Positions 8,429-16,530 of a DNA stretch of 64,000 nt are shown piece after piece. Each line of letters begins with the position of its first letter. Positions within the stretch are counted from its first letter, which is position 1. The notes beneath the pieces are model-generated. The model worked only from the letters and a program-made list of their open reading frames with translations. It did no database searches and had not been told where the DNA came from. The DNA is taken from contig JAMXLF010000033.1 in the NCBI GenBank assembly GCA_024281055.1, positions 62,001 to 126,000 on the forward strand, read 5' to 3'. The translations under genes and the position numbers were made by a program. This stretch comes from Geobacteraceae bacterium. GTDB taxonomy: Bacteria; Desulfobacterota; Desulfuromonadia; Geobacterales; Geobacteraceae.

Positions 8429-8992
8429 ATGATTGACGTGTTATGGCCGTATCTGAAGTACTTTTTCAGCTTTATCGGGTCGGTTGCCATCGCCGAGATT
8501 TTCGTCAGCGCCAGATGGTGGCCGGGCTATTTCATGGCCGGTATACCCGTTTACCGACATACACTCAAGGTTATGACAGATAATCGGCAAGTGCTTTCCG
8601 CCGAGCAAATAGAGGCAGCCATACCGGGGAGCGGGTGGGGGGCGCCGATCCAGGTACGCCGTCTATCCGGGAACCGCTTTGCCTTCCGTGAGTCGCTGCT
8701 CAACCTGAACTTCGGCTACATCCCGGTCATGCACGGTCTGCTCAGCTGTGACGAGCAGCGGGGCGAGATCGTCGTACACGGCTTTGCAAACCTCTCCGCA
8801 GCCTTGTTTGCCGTTTTCTTTCTTGTTGCGCCGTTTTCATTGTCGCTGGAAGCGGTCGATTTTGTATTCCCGCTGTTCCTGGTGGGGCTGTTCCTCTGGA
8901 TCTACCGGATTCAGGCCAAGCGGTTCAGTCAGGTGGGAGAGGCGGTGCAGAAGCTCTGGACCGAGAAGTGCGCCAGCGAAGGGCCATCATAA
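8429..8992 (+). CDS. membrane protein of unknown function
   Basis: A 187-residue inner-membrane protein, not recognised. A hydrophobic N-terminal segment (FFSFIGSVAIAEIFV) is followed by about 90 soluble residues, then two adjacent membrane spans (LSAALFAVFFLVAPFSL and FVFPLFLVGLFLWIY) and a short basic cytosolic tail. No catalytic motif is visible. GAGGGG upstream of ATG 8429 supports the start. The neighbours do not suggest a role. Confidence 0.7.
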   Translation: MIDVLWPYLKYFFSFIGSVAIAEIFVSARWWPGYFMAGIPVYRHTLKVMTDNRQVLSAEQIEAAIPGSGWGAPIQVRRLSGNRFAFRESLLNLNFGYIPVMHGLLSCDEQRGEIVVHGFANLSAALFAVFFLVAPFSLSLEAVDFVFPLFLVGLFLWIYRIQAKRFSQVGEAVQKLWTEKCASEGPS

Positions 8993-9014
8993 CAGAAGCG
9001 GGTGAAACTCTTGC

Positions 9015-9028
9015 CTGATCCAGATCAA
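9015..9028. promoter_or_regulatory. FNR/CRP-type box upstream of def
   Basis: CTGAT-CCAG-ATCAA differs by one base from the symmetrical FNR consensus (TTGAT, four bases, ATCAA). It lies 40 bases before the def start codon. It may bind a member of the CRP/FNR family; this is motif evidence only. Confidence 0.4.
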
Positions 9029-9068
9029 GTAATTGCTTAAGGGGCGTAATCTAAATAAAGGATTTTGC

Positions 9069-9608
9069 GTGGAGAAAACACACGATAAGCCAATCCTGCG
9101 ACAGATTGCACAACTGGGCCAGCCGGTCCTGCGCGAACCGGCCCGCCCCGTCGATGACCCGGCAGATCCGGCTGTACAGGCCCTGATTGACGACATGCTC
9201 GTGACAGTGTCCGACGCAAACGGGGTCGGGATCGCCGCGCCGCAGGTTCACGAACCGCTCGCCCTCTTCATCGTCGCGTCCCGCCCCAATCCCCGCTATC
9301 CCCATGCCCCGGTCATGGCGCCGACCGCAATGCTCAACCCCGAGATAGTCTGGGGATCCGACGAGACCGAGAAAGGGTGGGAGGGGTGCCTGAGCGTCCC
9401 CGGCCTGCGCGGCCTCGTGTCACGCCACCGGAAGATCGGCGTTCGCTACCTCACCCGTGCCGGCGAACTGCGCGAAGAGGAGTACACCGACTTTATCGCC
9501 CGGATCTTCCAACACGAGTTCGACCACATCCGGGGGCTCGTCTTCGTCGATCGGGTGGATACGCGCGACCTTGTGTCCGAGAAGGAATATCTGCGGATCA
9601 TCGCGTGA
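9069..9608 (+). CDS. def: peptide deformylase
   Basis: A 179-residue metalloenzyme that removes the N-terminal formyl group from nascent proteins. All three signature motifs are present: GVGIAAPQV (motif 1), EGCLS with the metal Cys (motif 2) and QHEFDH with the two metal His and catalytic Glu (motif 3). GTG 9069 is chosen because AAAGGA lies just upstream; a TTG at 9033 would add 12 unrelated residues. An upstream FNR-like box is unusual for this housekeeping gene, which may be a second, conditionally expressed copy. Confidence 0.92.
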   Translation: MEKTHDKPILRQIAQLGQPVLREPARPVDDPADPAVQALIDDMLVTVSDANGVGIAAPQVHEPLALFIVASRPNPRYPHAPVMAPTAMLNPEIVWGSDETEKGWEGCLSVPGLRGLVSRHRKIGVRYLTRAGELREEEYTDFIARIFQHEFDHIRGLVFVDRVDTRDLVSEKEYLRIIA

Positions 9609-9663
9609 TCCCTGTCACGATGTCTTGAGCATTGAGGCAAACGGCTGCCCATATGGTGACCTG

Positions 9664-10248
9664 ATGACGTATAATCCAGACATTCATGATCGCCAAACCA
9701 TCCGTCTGAAATCGTACGATTATCGCTCGGCCGGTGTGTATTTCATAACGGTCTGTTGCCAGAACCGGGAATGTCTTTTCGGAAAGCTCGACGATGGAAA
9801 GATGGCATTGAATCAGCTTGGGAAAATAGTCTGCGAGGAATGGCAAAGAACGCCATTGCTTAGACCATATGTATTCTTGGATGAATTCATTATTATGCCA
9901 AACCATTTCCACGGGATTATGATTTTTTCCGATGAGGTAGGGGCGACCCGCTGGGTCGCCCAAAATACTTCAACCTCGATAGAAAGGGCGACCCAGCGGG
10001 TCGCCCCTACAGGGCCTGCCTCGGGTTCCATCGGGGCCATCATCGGACAATTCAAATCCGCCAGCACAAAAAGGATCCGCGATTTACAGAAAATGGCAGG
10101 GCTTCCGGTTTGGCAGCGTAATTTCTATGAGCGCATTGTCCGCAGCGATGAAGAACTGCATGCCCTCCGGATGTATATCAGGAGCAACCCGTCACGATGG
10201 TCGGTGGATGAGGAAAACCCTTCTCAACACGCAGGCAAGGAGAGATGA
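9664..10248 (+). CDS. REP-associated tyrosine transposase (RAYT, Y1/HUH family)
   Basis: A 194-residue single-strand DNA nuclease/transposase of the TnpA-REP branch of IS200-like enzymes. The HUH metal motif is PNHFHG near residues 78-83, and the probable nucleophile Tyr is in FYERIVRS near residue 156. A typical GAIIGQFKS stretch precedes it. Residues about 92-117 are encoded by an inverted pair of REP-like palindromes inserted in frame. RAYTs are single-copy domesticated transposases that act on REP elements flanked by GTAG. The gene starts 55 bases after def and is probably an insertion into ancestral sequence. Confidence 0.85.
   Translation: MTYNPDIHDRQTIRLKSYDYRSAGVYFITVCCQNRECLFGKLDDGKMALNQLGKIVCEEWQRTPLLRPYVFLDEFIIMPNHFHGIMIFSDEVGATRWVAQNTSTSIERATQRVAPTGPASGSIGAIIGQFKSASTKRIRDLQKMAGLPVWQRNFYERIVRSDEELHALRMYIRSNPSRWSVDEENPSQHAGKER
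9937..10010. repeat. inverted pair of REP palindromes inside the RAYT gene
   Basis: A 25-base unit at 9937-9961 (GTAGGGGCGACCC, GCT, then GGGTCGCCC) is repeated exactly in reverse complement at 9986-10010, with a 24-base spacer. Each unit is itself a hairpin with the GTAG foot characteristic of REP elements recognised by RAYTs. The frame stays open across the whole pair. Confidence 0.8.
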
Positions 10249-10287
10249 AAAGGCACCTCTCCTATTTCTTGATATGAAAGGAAGTCA

Positions 10288-10728
10288 ATGGAATATCAGG
10301 TAGGAAAGCCGGGCAGGGTCGTGGTGGTGCGTTTCAGCGACGGTGACGATGTGCTCGCGGGCCTTGCGGAAGTCGTTCGGCGGGAGAACATCCGTGCCGC
10401 CTCCTTCAACATGGTCGGCGGGATGAAAAAGGGGCGCTTCGTGGTCGGGCCTGAGTCGGAGACCATGCCGCCCCAGCCGGTCTGGCGAGAGTTGGCGGAG
10501 AGTCACGAAGCGGTCGGCTTCGGGACCATCTTCTGGCAGGAAGACCAGCCCAAGGTGCACTTCCACGGAGCCTACGGCAAACTGGACAGCGTCAAGGCCG
10601 GCTGCCTGCGGGAAGGGAGCGAGACATTCCTCGTGCTGGAAGCGGTCATCACCGAGATCCTCGGGGTGGATGTGGTGCGCGAGATGGATCCGGTGTCGGG
10701 GATGGTTCTGATGCGGTTTCGGCGGTAA
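10288..10728 (+). CDS. PCC (DUF296) domain protein
   Basis: A 146-residue protein consisting of one PCC/DUF296 domain, the fold of plant AT-hook proteins and of free-standing bacterial proteins that form trimers. The conserved core is visible: RFSDGDDVLAGL, FNMVGGMKKG, and the histidine pair in KVHFHGAYG, then the VLEAVITE strand. No AT-hook is present. Function in bacteria is poorly known; suggestions include DNA binding or small-molecule sensing. A hairpin follows at 10757. Confidence 0.8.
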   Translation: MEYQVGKPGRVVVVRFSDGDDVLAGLAEVVRRENIRAASFNMVGGMKKGRFVVGPESETMPPQPVWRELAESHEAVGFGTIFWQEDQPKVHFHGAYGKLDSVKAGCLREGSETFLVLEAVITEILGVDVVREMDPVSGMVLMRFRR

Positions 10729-10756
10729 GGCAGAAAGGGTTTGCACCATGACCATG

Positions 10757-10788
10757 GAAAAAAGGGACGGTTACAAGCGCCGTCCCTT
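10757..10788 (-). terminator. terminator of the Spy-like gene
   Basis: Arms AAGGGACGG (10762-10770) and CCGTCCCTT (10780-10788). Read on the minus strand the hairpin is followed by a T-run, so it ends the minus-strand gene stopping at 10826; it may also slow plus-strand reading. Confidence 0.75.
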
Positions 10789-10825
10789 CCATTCTCACGG
10801 TGGGGGTCTCCTCTGAACCGTCCCG

Positions 10826-11323
10826 CTATTGTTTCTTCATCATCCTTTTCTTGCCCGGTTTTTTCTCCCCCATTTTCTCGCGCATCAGTTTCTGCATTTT
10901 CCTGAACTGGTCCTCCGTCAGGATAGAACGCACCTCTTTCATCCCTTTCAGCATCTCCATTTGATGCGCCGTCCGCAGGTCGGAGATTTTCTTCACTTGG
11001 CCACTCGCCTTCTCCATGTCGAAATCCTTCACATCCATGATTTCCTTCATGTCGATCTCGGCAATCTTCAGGTCGGCCTGGAACTGGGCCCGCTTCTTCT
11101 CCATTTCCCGGTGGATCGGCTTGATCTTCTTGATCTGCTCGTCGGTAAGTCCTATCTTGTCAGCATTCGCGAGGCACATGCCCATCATGTCCACACCTAT
11201 TCTGCCCATGCCCATCCTAGGTCCATAACCTCCACCCGGCTCCATCGGCATATCCATCATCTGGGCGTAAGCGGGAAGCGCGAACACAACCGTCAACAGC
11301 AGCGGCAGCACCAATCTTTTCAT
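10826..11323 (-). CDS. Spy/CpxP-like periplasmic protein
   Basis: A 165-residue exported, Met- and Lys-rich helical protein with a signal peptide (1-20, ending AYA). The segment IGLTDEQIKKIKPI and the later RSILTEDQFRKMQKL match the paired LTxxQ motifs of the Spy/CpxP/ZraP family of ATP-independent periplasmic chaperones and metal-stress sensors. The Met-rich stretch near residues 22-50 (MMDMPMEPGGG, MGMGRIG, MMGM) could bind copper or another metal. The C-terminus is strongly basic. AGGAGG stands upstream of the ATG. It probably forms its own unit, terminated at 10757. Confidence 0.82.
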   Translation of the reverse strand: MKRLVLPLLLTVVFALPAYAQMMDMPMEPGGGYGPRMGMGRIGVDMMGMCLANADKIGLTDEQIKKIKPIHREMEKKRAQFQADLKIAEIDMKEIMDVKDFDMEKASGQVKKISDLRTAHQMEMLKGMKEVRSILTEDQFRKMQKLMREKMGEKKPGKKRMMKKQ

Positions 11324-11421
11324 GACTTCCTCCTCCTTGGCTGAGATATTTCAAGTATTTGCCAAAATGAAAATTTGTCAAGGCATAGCATAAACATTCA
11401 AGCAATTCCTCATCACGACAC

Positions 11422-11448
11422 AAAAAGCCCGCAGCGAGCGGGCTTTTT
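11422..11448 (-). terminator. terminator of ric
   Basis: Perfect arms AAAAAGCCCGC (11422-11432) and GCGGGCTTTTT (11438-11448) with a five-base loop, 20 bases past the ric stop codon on the minus strand. Symmetrical, so it can work in both directions. Confidence 0.9.
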
Positions 11449-11467
11449 AGATAGATAAAGAACAGCT

Positions 11468-12175
11468 TTAAAGCTCTGCCGCCTTCGGGAAGAGGATGTT
11501 GTTCTCCAGGTGGACGTGCTTGTGGAGGTCGTCCTCGAACTCCTTGAGCAACCGGTAGGTGAGCGCATAGGTAGTACAGGCGTCTCCCGGCACCGCATAC
11601 TCCCTGGCGAGGTCGCGGATCGTGTGGACTGCCGTGCCGATTTCGTCGTGCTCGTGATGCAGGTTCGCGAGGCACTCCCGGAGAGCCGCACTGTCCTGTG
11701 CATCTTGCGCCGTGCCTGCCTTTCTGGCCGCTTCGAGCCGTTTGATGGCCGGGAAGAACTCCTCTTCTTCCGCGCGGAGATGGAGCATCATGTCGGTGGC
11801 GATCCGGTCGAAGATTTCGGATATCTGGATCACTTCGGGGTGATGCGTGCCGTGAACTCCCGCTATCTTGTGGGCGTAGGCGGAGATTTTCTCCATGTTC
11901 TCCCTGAGCCAGGCATGGTGGGTGTTAACGATGTAATCGGCGAGAAACGAAAGATCCCACGCACCGTAGTTCGGGCTCCGCTCGCCCGGCTCGCTCCTGA
12001 CCGCCTCGATTTCCCGCAAGAGCACGGCAGCATCGATCCCCTTTTCCCGGCAGGCTGCAGCGAGGGTAATTTTGCCGCCGCAACAGAAATCGATCCGGTA
12101 TTTCTCGAACACCCTGGCTGTCCTGAAGTCGGCGACGACGATCTCGCCGATGGTTCTGTTAACGGTTTCGTTCAT
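11468..12175 (-). CDS. ric: iron-sulfur cluster repair di-iron protein (RIC/YtfE/ScdA)
   Basis: A 235-residue protein that repairs Fe-S clusters damaged by nitric oxide or oxidants. Residues about 5-60 are the ScdA_N (DUF542) domain with RTARVFEKYRIDFCCGG. The rest is a hemerythrin-like four-helix domain whose metal His/Glu ligands are visible in NTHHAWLRENM, HHPEV, HLRAEEEEFFPAI, LHHEHDEIG and HKHVHLENNILFPK. ATG 12175 is set by AGGAGG upstream. An FNR/Dnr-like box lies 50 bases upstream and a nitroreductase is divergent, consistent with nitrosative-stress control. Confidence 0.93.
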   Translation of the reverse strand: MNETVNRTIGEIVVADFRTARVFEKYRIDFCCGGKITLAAACREKGIDAAVLLREIEAVRSEPGERSPNYGAWDLSFLADYIVNTHHAWLRENMEKISAYAHKIAGVHGTHHPEVIQISEIFDRIATDMMLHLRAEEEEFFPAIKRLEAARKAGTAQDAQDSAALRECLANLHHEHDEIGTAVHTIRDLAREYAVPGDACTTYALTYRLLKEFEDDLHKHVHLENNILFPKAAEL

Positions 12176-12224
12176 GATGAATCCTCCTTTGTATTCTAGC
12201 CTACTACTCAGGCGGGGAAATTCC

Positions 12225-12238
12225 ATGACCAAGATCAA
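12225..12238. promoter_or_regulatory. FNR/Dnr-like box between ric and the nitroreductase
   Basis: Read on the minus strand the site is TTGAT-CTTG-GTCAT, a near-palindrome like CRP/FNR-family boxes that control NO-stress genes. It sits about 50 bases before the ric start. Motif evidence only. Confidence 0.4.
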
Positions 12239-12433
12239 TTCCCTGTAAATGTCTCAATAGGAAAGCTTTCTTCGTGTTACTTGGGCTTCATGTGGGCATC
12301 GTTGCATTTTTTGCTTGCACGCACGGCCGGACGGCTTTATTACTTTCTATAAAGAGAGGCCGGAACTGGGCTGGTATACTGATACCTGTGGGTTTTATTT
12401 CACTCTGGATTCAATAGGCAAGGAGGCTCAACC

Positions 12434-12994
12434 ATGGATACACTCGAAGCGATCAAGACGAGACGCAGCGTACGCAAGTTTTCCAACCGACCGGTGGAAC
12501 CGGCGAAGCTCCAGGGGGTGCTGGACGCGGCCCGCATGGCCCCTTCCTGGGCGAATCTCCAGTGCTGGCGGTTCGTAGTGGTCACCGACCCGGCAACGAA
12601 GGCGCGGATCAGCGAACTGTCATACGTTGAGGCGTTCTTCGGCCCGAAGGGATACAAGGCGAACCCTGCGCAGAAGGCTCTTGCCGAAGCACCGGTGGTC
12701 ATCGTCGCCTGCGCCGATCCGGGCCAGTCGGGGGACCTGCGCGGCCAGCAGTACTACCTGGCCGATGTGGGGATCGCAGCGGAAAACCTTATGCTCGCCG
12801 CCCATGCCCTCGGGCTGGGAAGTGTGTTCGTTGGAGTTTTCGACGAGCAGGAGTTGGGCGAACTGCTCAACATTCCCCCCGAACTCCGCATCGTCGGGCT
12901 CTTCCCCCTTGGCTATCCGGAAGGGGAGCCGAAGGCTGGGCCACCCCGCAAGGAGCTGGATGACATCGTCCATTACGAGAAATGGCAGGCGTAA
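12434..12994 (+). CDS. nitroreductase-family flavoprotein
   Basis: A 186-residue FMN-binding oxidoreductase. The N-terminal [16 protein letters not shown] with the Arg-rich FMN phosphate contact and the central [14 protein letters not shown] are diagnostic, as is [22 protein letters not shown] near residues 117-138. Such enzymes reduce nitroaromatics, quinones or related compounds with NAD(P)H; the natural substrate is not evident. AAGGAGG precedes the ATG. The gene is divergent from ric. Confidence 0.9.
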   Translation: MDTLEAIKTRRSVRKFSNRPVEPAKLQGVLDAARMAPSWANLQCWRFVVVTDPATKARISELSYVEAFFGPKGYKANPAQKALAEAPVVIVACADPGQSGDLRGQQYYLADVGIAAENLMLAAHALGLGSVFVGVFDEQELGELLNIPPELRIVGLFPLGYPEGEPKAGPPRKELDDIVHYEKWQA

Positions 12995-13037
12995 CAAACA
13001 GTTGCACTATTAATTCTGCAAAGGATTTTAGTCTATT

Positions 13038-13829
13038 ATGAAGCTGCTCGACAGGCTGGAAAAACTACTGGGCAGGTTTGGCCTGCCAAATGTGACCGTA
13101 TACCTTATCGCCGGCCAGACGGTCTTCTATGTCCTTTTCATGACCGGCAAACTTGACCGGAGCGTGACCTGGCTCTCCGCCGATCTCCTCCTGGAAGGTC
13201 AATGGTGGCGTATCGCCACCTTCCTCTTCGACCCGCCCCTCTCGAACCCGATATTCGCCTTTTTCGCGTGGTACATCTTCTATCTGATGGGGTCGGCCCT
13301 GGAAGGATACTGGGGCGCCTTCCGCTACAATGTCTTTCTCCTCATCGGCGTATTGCTCACCGTCGCGGTCTCCTTCCTCATCCCGGCCTTTCCGGTGACG
13401 AACGCCTTTATCGGCGGCTCGGTCTTCCTCGCCTTCGCCTTTCTCTACCCCGACTTCGTTCTCCAGCTCTTCTTCATCCTTCCGGTACGAATCAAGTGGC
13501 TCGCCCTCCTCACCTGGCTCTACTACGGTTACCTGGTGCTTTTCGGCGGCTGGCCCACACGCCTCATGGTGCTCGCATCGGTCGGCAACTTCCTCCTCTT
13601 CTTTGCCGGAGACCTCGTCTGGATGATCAAGAGCGGCAGGCGACAGATGGCCAGGCAGGCGCAGCAGTTCGCGCGGCGTGATGACGAGCCGTTCCACCGC
13701 TGCACCGTTTGTGGCATAACTGACAGAAGCCATCCCCGGATGGATTTCCGCTACTGCCCGGAGTGCGATGGGCAGTACGGTTACTGCCAGGATCATATCC
13801 GCAACCATGAGCACGTGAAAAAGAAGTAA
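13038..13829 (+). CDS. rhomboid-like membrane protein with C-terminal zinc ribbon
   Basis: A 263-residue protein with six hydrophobic segments laid out like a rhomboid (about residues 15-195) and a cytosolic C-terminal Cys/His cluster: HRCTVCGI, YCPECDGQYGYC and HIRNHEHV, probably a zinc ribbon. The rhomboid catalytic Ser and His do not appear in their usual settings: the GxSG-like position reads FIGGSVFLAF and the last-helix position reads ASVGNFLLF with no His. It therefore looks like a catalytically inactive rhomboid relative. The role may be membrane-protein binding. It lies 43 bases after the nitroreductase and has no strong terminator between. Confidence 0.7.
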   Translation: MKLLDRLEKLLGRFGLPNVTVYLIAGQTVFYVLFMTGKLDRSVTWLSADLLLEGQWWRIATFLFDPPLSNPIFAFFAWYIFYLMGSALEGYWGAFRYNVFLLIGVLLTVAVSFLIPAFPVTNAFIGGSVFLAFAFLYPDFVLQLFFILPVRIKWLALLTWLYYGYLVLFGGWPTRLMVLASVGNFLLFFAGDLVWMIKSGRRQMARQAQQFARRDDEPFHRCTVCGITDRSHPRMDFRYCPECDGQYGYCQDHIRNHEHVKKK

Positions 13830-13868
13830 TGTCGGCGGCGACCCGCAACGGACTCACATTGCGGAATG

Positions 13869-14363
13869 TCAGCGGATGTCCGTTTCGAAACCGATCTCGA
13901 AATTCAGTGCTGCGGGCGGCGTTTCATTTTGATGATTCCAAAGGTGCATTTCGCGGACGCTGAGGACCGGGTAGAGATACCGGGATTTGCCGACGGGAAT
14001 GACTTTTTGCCCCTCAACCTGTCCCACGATGGTCACGAAAACCCCCGTGCGGTAGACATCGGGGTCGAGGAATCTGGGAACCAGGGCGATGAAGCGGCCG
14101 CCGGATGTGGCTGTTTCGGTCACTCTCCCTTCCTCATCGGTCTTAAACTGGACTACCTCCATTTCACACCAGTCGCTTGTGTTCCTGATGCCGGCGATCT
14201 CCCCGCCAAGCAGCAGGTACTGACCGGAATAGCGAAGCGGGTCCTGACGGAGCTCCGTGAAGGTTACGTTCCGGTCGACGAGGCGCAGCGTCTGGTTGCT
14301 GATGATGGGAGCGCACCCGGCAAGGAAAAGAAGCACTGTGGCAATGAACAGGGCTGGCCGCAT
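13869..14363 (-). CDS. Slp-family outer-membrane lipoprotein
   Basis: A 164-residue lipoprotein with the lipobox FLAGC (Cys17). The body matches the Slp family (starvation/stationary-phase lipoprotein): APIISNQTLRLVD, DPLRYSGQYLLLGGEI, the FIALVPRFLDPDVYRTG stretch and YPVLSVREMHLW. E. coli Slp is stress-induced and of unclear biochemical role. It converges on the rhomboid-like gene with 39 bases between and is divergent from the small Cys-rich gene. Confidence 0.85.
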   Translation of the reverse strand: MRPALFIATVLLFLAGCAPIISNQTLRLVDRNVTFTELRQDPLRYSGQYLLLGGEIAGIRNTSDWCEMEVVQFKTDEEGRVTETATSGGRFIALVPRFLDPDVYRTGVFVTIVGQVEGQKVIPVGKSRYLYPVLSVREMHLWNHQNETPPAALNFEIGFETDIR

Positions 14364-14511
14364 AATGTAGTTTCCCCATGGAGTTCCTTCTTTCAGTTTG
14401 GCCGTAAACCGCAGGTTGTCAAGTCACGATGATGGCTTGACAAGGGGAGGTTAGCGGGCAAGATTGAGAACGGGGGCAGATGCGGGCAGAGTGAAGGGGC
14501 GGAGGGGCACC

Positions 14512-14673
14512 ATGGAGAGCGGCAAATGCAGATGCGGCAACGGACGGCAGGAAGGGGCGTGCCCGATATGCCGGGGCCGGGAGGCACCAAAGTACTGGTG
14601 TGCTGTGTGTGAACGGGAGGTTTCGGAAAAGCGATGCCCTCTGTGCGGGCTCAAGGCGCGGAGGATCCGGTAA
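14512..14673 (+). CDS. small Cys-rich zinc-ribbon protein
   Basis: A 53-residue protein with four Cys pairs: CRC, CPIC, WCAVC and CPLCG, enough for two zinc sites. The start at 14512 is fixed by GGAGGGG seven bases upstream; an upstream in-frame GTG/ATG-type start at 14464 would add only Arg/Gly-rich sequence. No known family is recognised. It ends one base before the convergent TauE gene. Confidence 0.6.
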   Translation: MESGKCRCGNGRQEGACPICRGREAPKYWCAVCEREVSEKRCPLCGLKARRIR

Positions 14674-15468
14674 CTATAACAGCCCCATGAGCATCTTTGT
14701 CCCCATGGCGAGGAGCAGAAGGGCGAAGACCTTCTTGAGCCGCGAAACGGGGAGGCTGTGGGCGAGACGCGCTCCGAGCGGTGCTGTGAGAATGCTGGCA
14801 AAGGAGACGCCGGCCAGGGCCGGGAGGTAAACAAAACCGAGGCTCGATGGCGGGAGGGGTGCTGCCGCAAGGCCGTTAGCCACATAGCCGGCTGTGCCCG
14901 CCAGAGCGATGGGAAAACCGATGGCTGCCGAGGTGCCGATGGCGTTGTGCATGGCGACGTTGCACCAGACGAGGAACGGCACCGACATGCTGCCGCCGCC
15001 GATGCCCACGAGGCTCGAGACGCCACCGATGATGCTTCCTGCCCCGAACATGCCCCCTGCATTGGGAAGCTGGCGGGACGGGGTGGGGCGGACATTGAGG
15101 AGCATCTGCAGCGCCACGTTGTAGAGAAAGCAGACGAAGAATCCTTTCAGGAAGCGGGTGGAGAGCTGCGCCGCCACCCATGAACCAAGGAATGTGCCGA
15201 TGAGGATTCCCGGGGTAATGCGGCGGAACACCCGCCAGTCGACGGCTCCACGGCCGTGGTGGGCACGGAGACTGGATATCGACGTGAACATGATGCTCGC
15301 CAGCGAGGTGCCGAGCGCCATATGCAGGATGAAGGGGTCCGGAAGATGCTGGGCGGCAAAGAGAAAAACGAGCACCGGGACGATGATGATCCCGCCGCCG
15401 ACGCCGAGCAGTCCCGCGAGGCAGCCTGCGAACGCCCCGAGGACGATGTAGCAGAGCCAGTAGACCAT
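14674..15468 (-). CDS. TauE/SafE-family anion exporter
   Basis: A 264-residue inner-membrane protein with about eight spans in two repeats. Each half begins with the family Gly-rich motif: GLLGVGGGIIIVP near residue 19 and SSLVGIGGGSMSVPFLV near residue 151. Members export sulfite, sulfoacetate or other small organosulfur anions. No sulfur gene is adjacent, so the substrate is unknown. The two-gene convergence with the Cys-rich protein has no terminator between stop codons. Confidence 0.88.
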   Translation of the reverse strand: MVYWLCYIVLGAFAGCLAGLLGVGGGIIIVPVLVFLFAAQHLPDPFILHMALGTSLASIMFTSISSLRAHHGRGAVDWRVFRRITPGILIGTFLGSWVAAQLSTRFLKGFFVCFLYNVALQMLLNVRPTPSRQLPNAGGMFGAGSIIGGVSSLVGIGGGSMSVPFLVWCNVAMHNAIGTSAAIGFPIALAGTAGYVANGLAAAPLPPSSLGFVYLPALAGVSFASILTAPLGARLAHSLPVSRLKKVFALLLLAMGTKMLMGLL

Positions 15469-15559
15469 AGCTCATGATATCCCATCGGATATGGGTATTT
15501 CAACTGGTTTAAAAGGGGTCGAACCAAATCTTGAAAAATTTGCAGGGGAGGGACCGGGT

Positions 15560-16396
15560 TTATTTCCGCAGGTTCTTCATGAGCTCGAAGGCCCGTTTCA
15601 CCCGGGTAACGACCCGGACCGGCTGGACGGGCTTGGAGATGAAATCGAGGAATCCCGATTCGAGAGCTTTCTGCTCGTCCTCGCCGCTGGCCTTGGAGGT
15701 GAGAAGAATGAGGGGGACGGCTGCGGTGGCGGGATTCTCTTTGACGGCCCGCAGGAGAGCATAGCCATCCATGCGCGGCATCACCGTGTCGCAGATGATA
15801 AGGTCGGGAATGTGGGAAAGGGCAAGTTTCAGCCCTTGCACACCGTCGTGGGCTACAAGGACATCGTAGCCTTCCTTTTTCAGTGCCACCTCGATGATCG
15901 TGGATATGGCCCGGGAGTCGTCGACAACGAGGACGGTCGGCCGCTTTTCACCAGGTTCCTTCCCACCGAGGTAATGGACTCTTATTGCCGCGTGGATTTC
16001 TTTCCTGGTGGCAAGAACGGGAAAGATCTTCATCCCGTTCTTTTTAGCGAGATAATCGAGGGTATCTGTATCGAAGGGGTCCGTTATGGCGACGGCCAGC
16101 ATGGTATCCTTGTGCTGGAGGGGAAAGACGAGCTTTTGCACTGCCAGGTCTTCAGGAACGAGCTTGAGGAGATCCCAGGTAAAAGTGCGGCTGGCAAACC
16201 CCTTGACCGTTTTGAAGCCGAACTGTCTGGCGAGGGCATCGATCAGCTCTTCGTCGGTCAGAACCCCCATTTCCTCGAGGACCGCACCGAGGCGTTTGCC
16301 ACTTCCTTTCTGCCGCTCGAGCGCCCGGTCAAGGGTCTTGACAGTGATGATCCCTGCCTCCACCAACAGATCGCCGAGCTGTTTCTTGTCAGCCAT
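15560..16396 (-). CDS. MshEN (GspE-N) domain fused to a response-regulator receiver
   Basis: A 278-residue cytosolic protein. Residues 5-62 contain two consecutive copies of the MshEN motif, KQLGDLLVEAGII then ALERQ, and RLGAVLEEMGVLTDEELIDA then LARQ, the pattern that binds c-di-GMP in MshE. A further GspE-N part runs to about 145. A canonical receiver domain follows (VLVVDDS, phospho-acceptor Asp203 in ICDTVMPRMDG, Lys in FISKPVQP). No output domain follows, so it probably works by protein contact. No histidine kinase is adjacent. Confidence 0.85.
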   Translation of the reverse strand: MADKKQLGDLLVEAGIITVKTLDRALERQKGSGKRLGAVLEEMGVLTDEELIDALARQFGFKTVKGFASRTFTWDLLKLVPEDLAVQKLVFPLQHKDTMLAVAITDPFDTDTLDYLAKKNGMKIFPVLATRKEIHAAIRVHYLGGKEPGEKRPTVLVVDDSRAISTIIEVALKKEGYDVLVAHDGVQGLKLALSHIPDLIICDTVMPRMDGYALLRAVKENPATAAVPLILLTSKASGEDEQKALESGFLDFISKPVQPVRVVTRVKRAFELMKNLRK

Positions 16397-16481
16397 GCCC
16401 CGTTCCCGCCCTGCAAAGTCTTTTATTAATGTCTACCATAACAACCGCCCCATTTCCAGTGCTTAAAGGTGAATAAAATTT

Positions 16482-16506
16482 AAAAGGCCTCAAAAAGAGG
16501 CCTTTT
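16482..16506 (-). terminator. terminator of amtB
   Basis: Arms AAAAGGCCTC (16482-16491) and GAGGCCTTTT (16497-16506) with an AAAAA loop, 25 bases past the amtB stop on the minus strand; further Ts follow in that direction. Confidence 0.85.
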
Positions 16507-16530
16507 GGGGTCGGCAGTACGGGACAGAGA

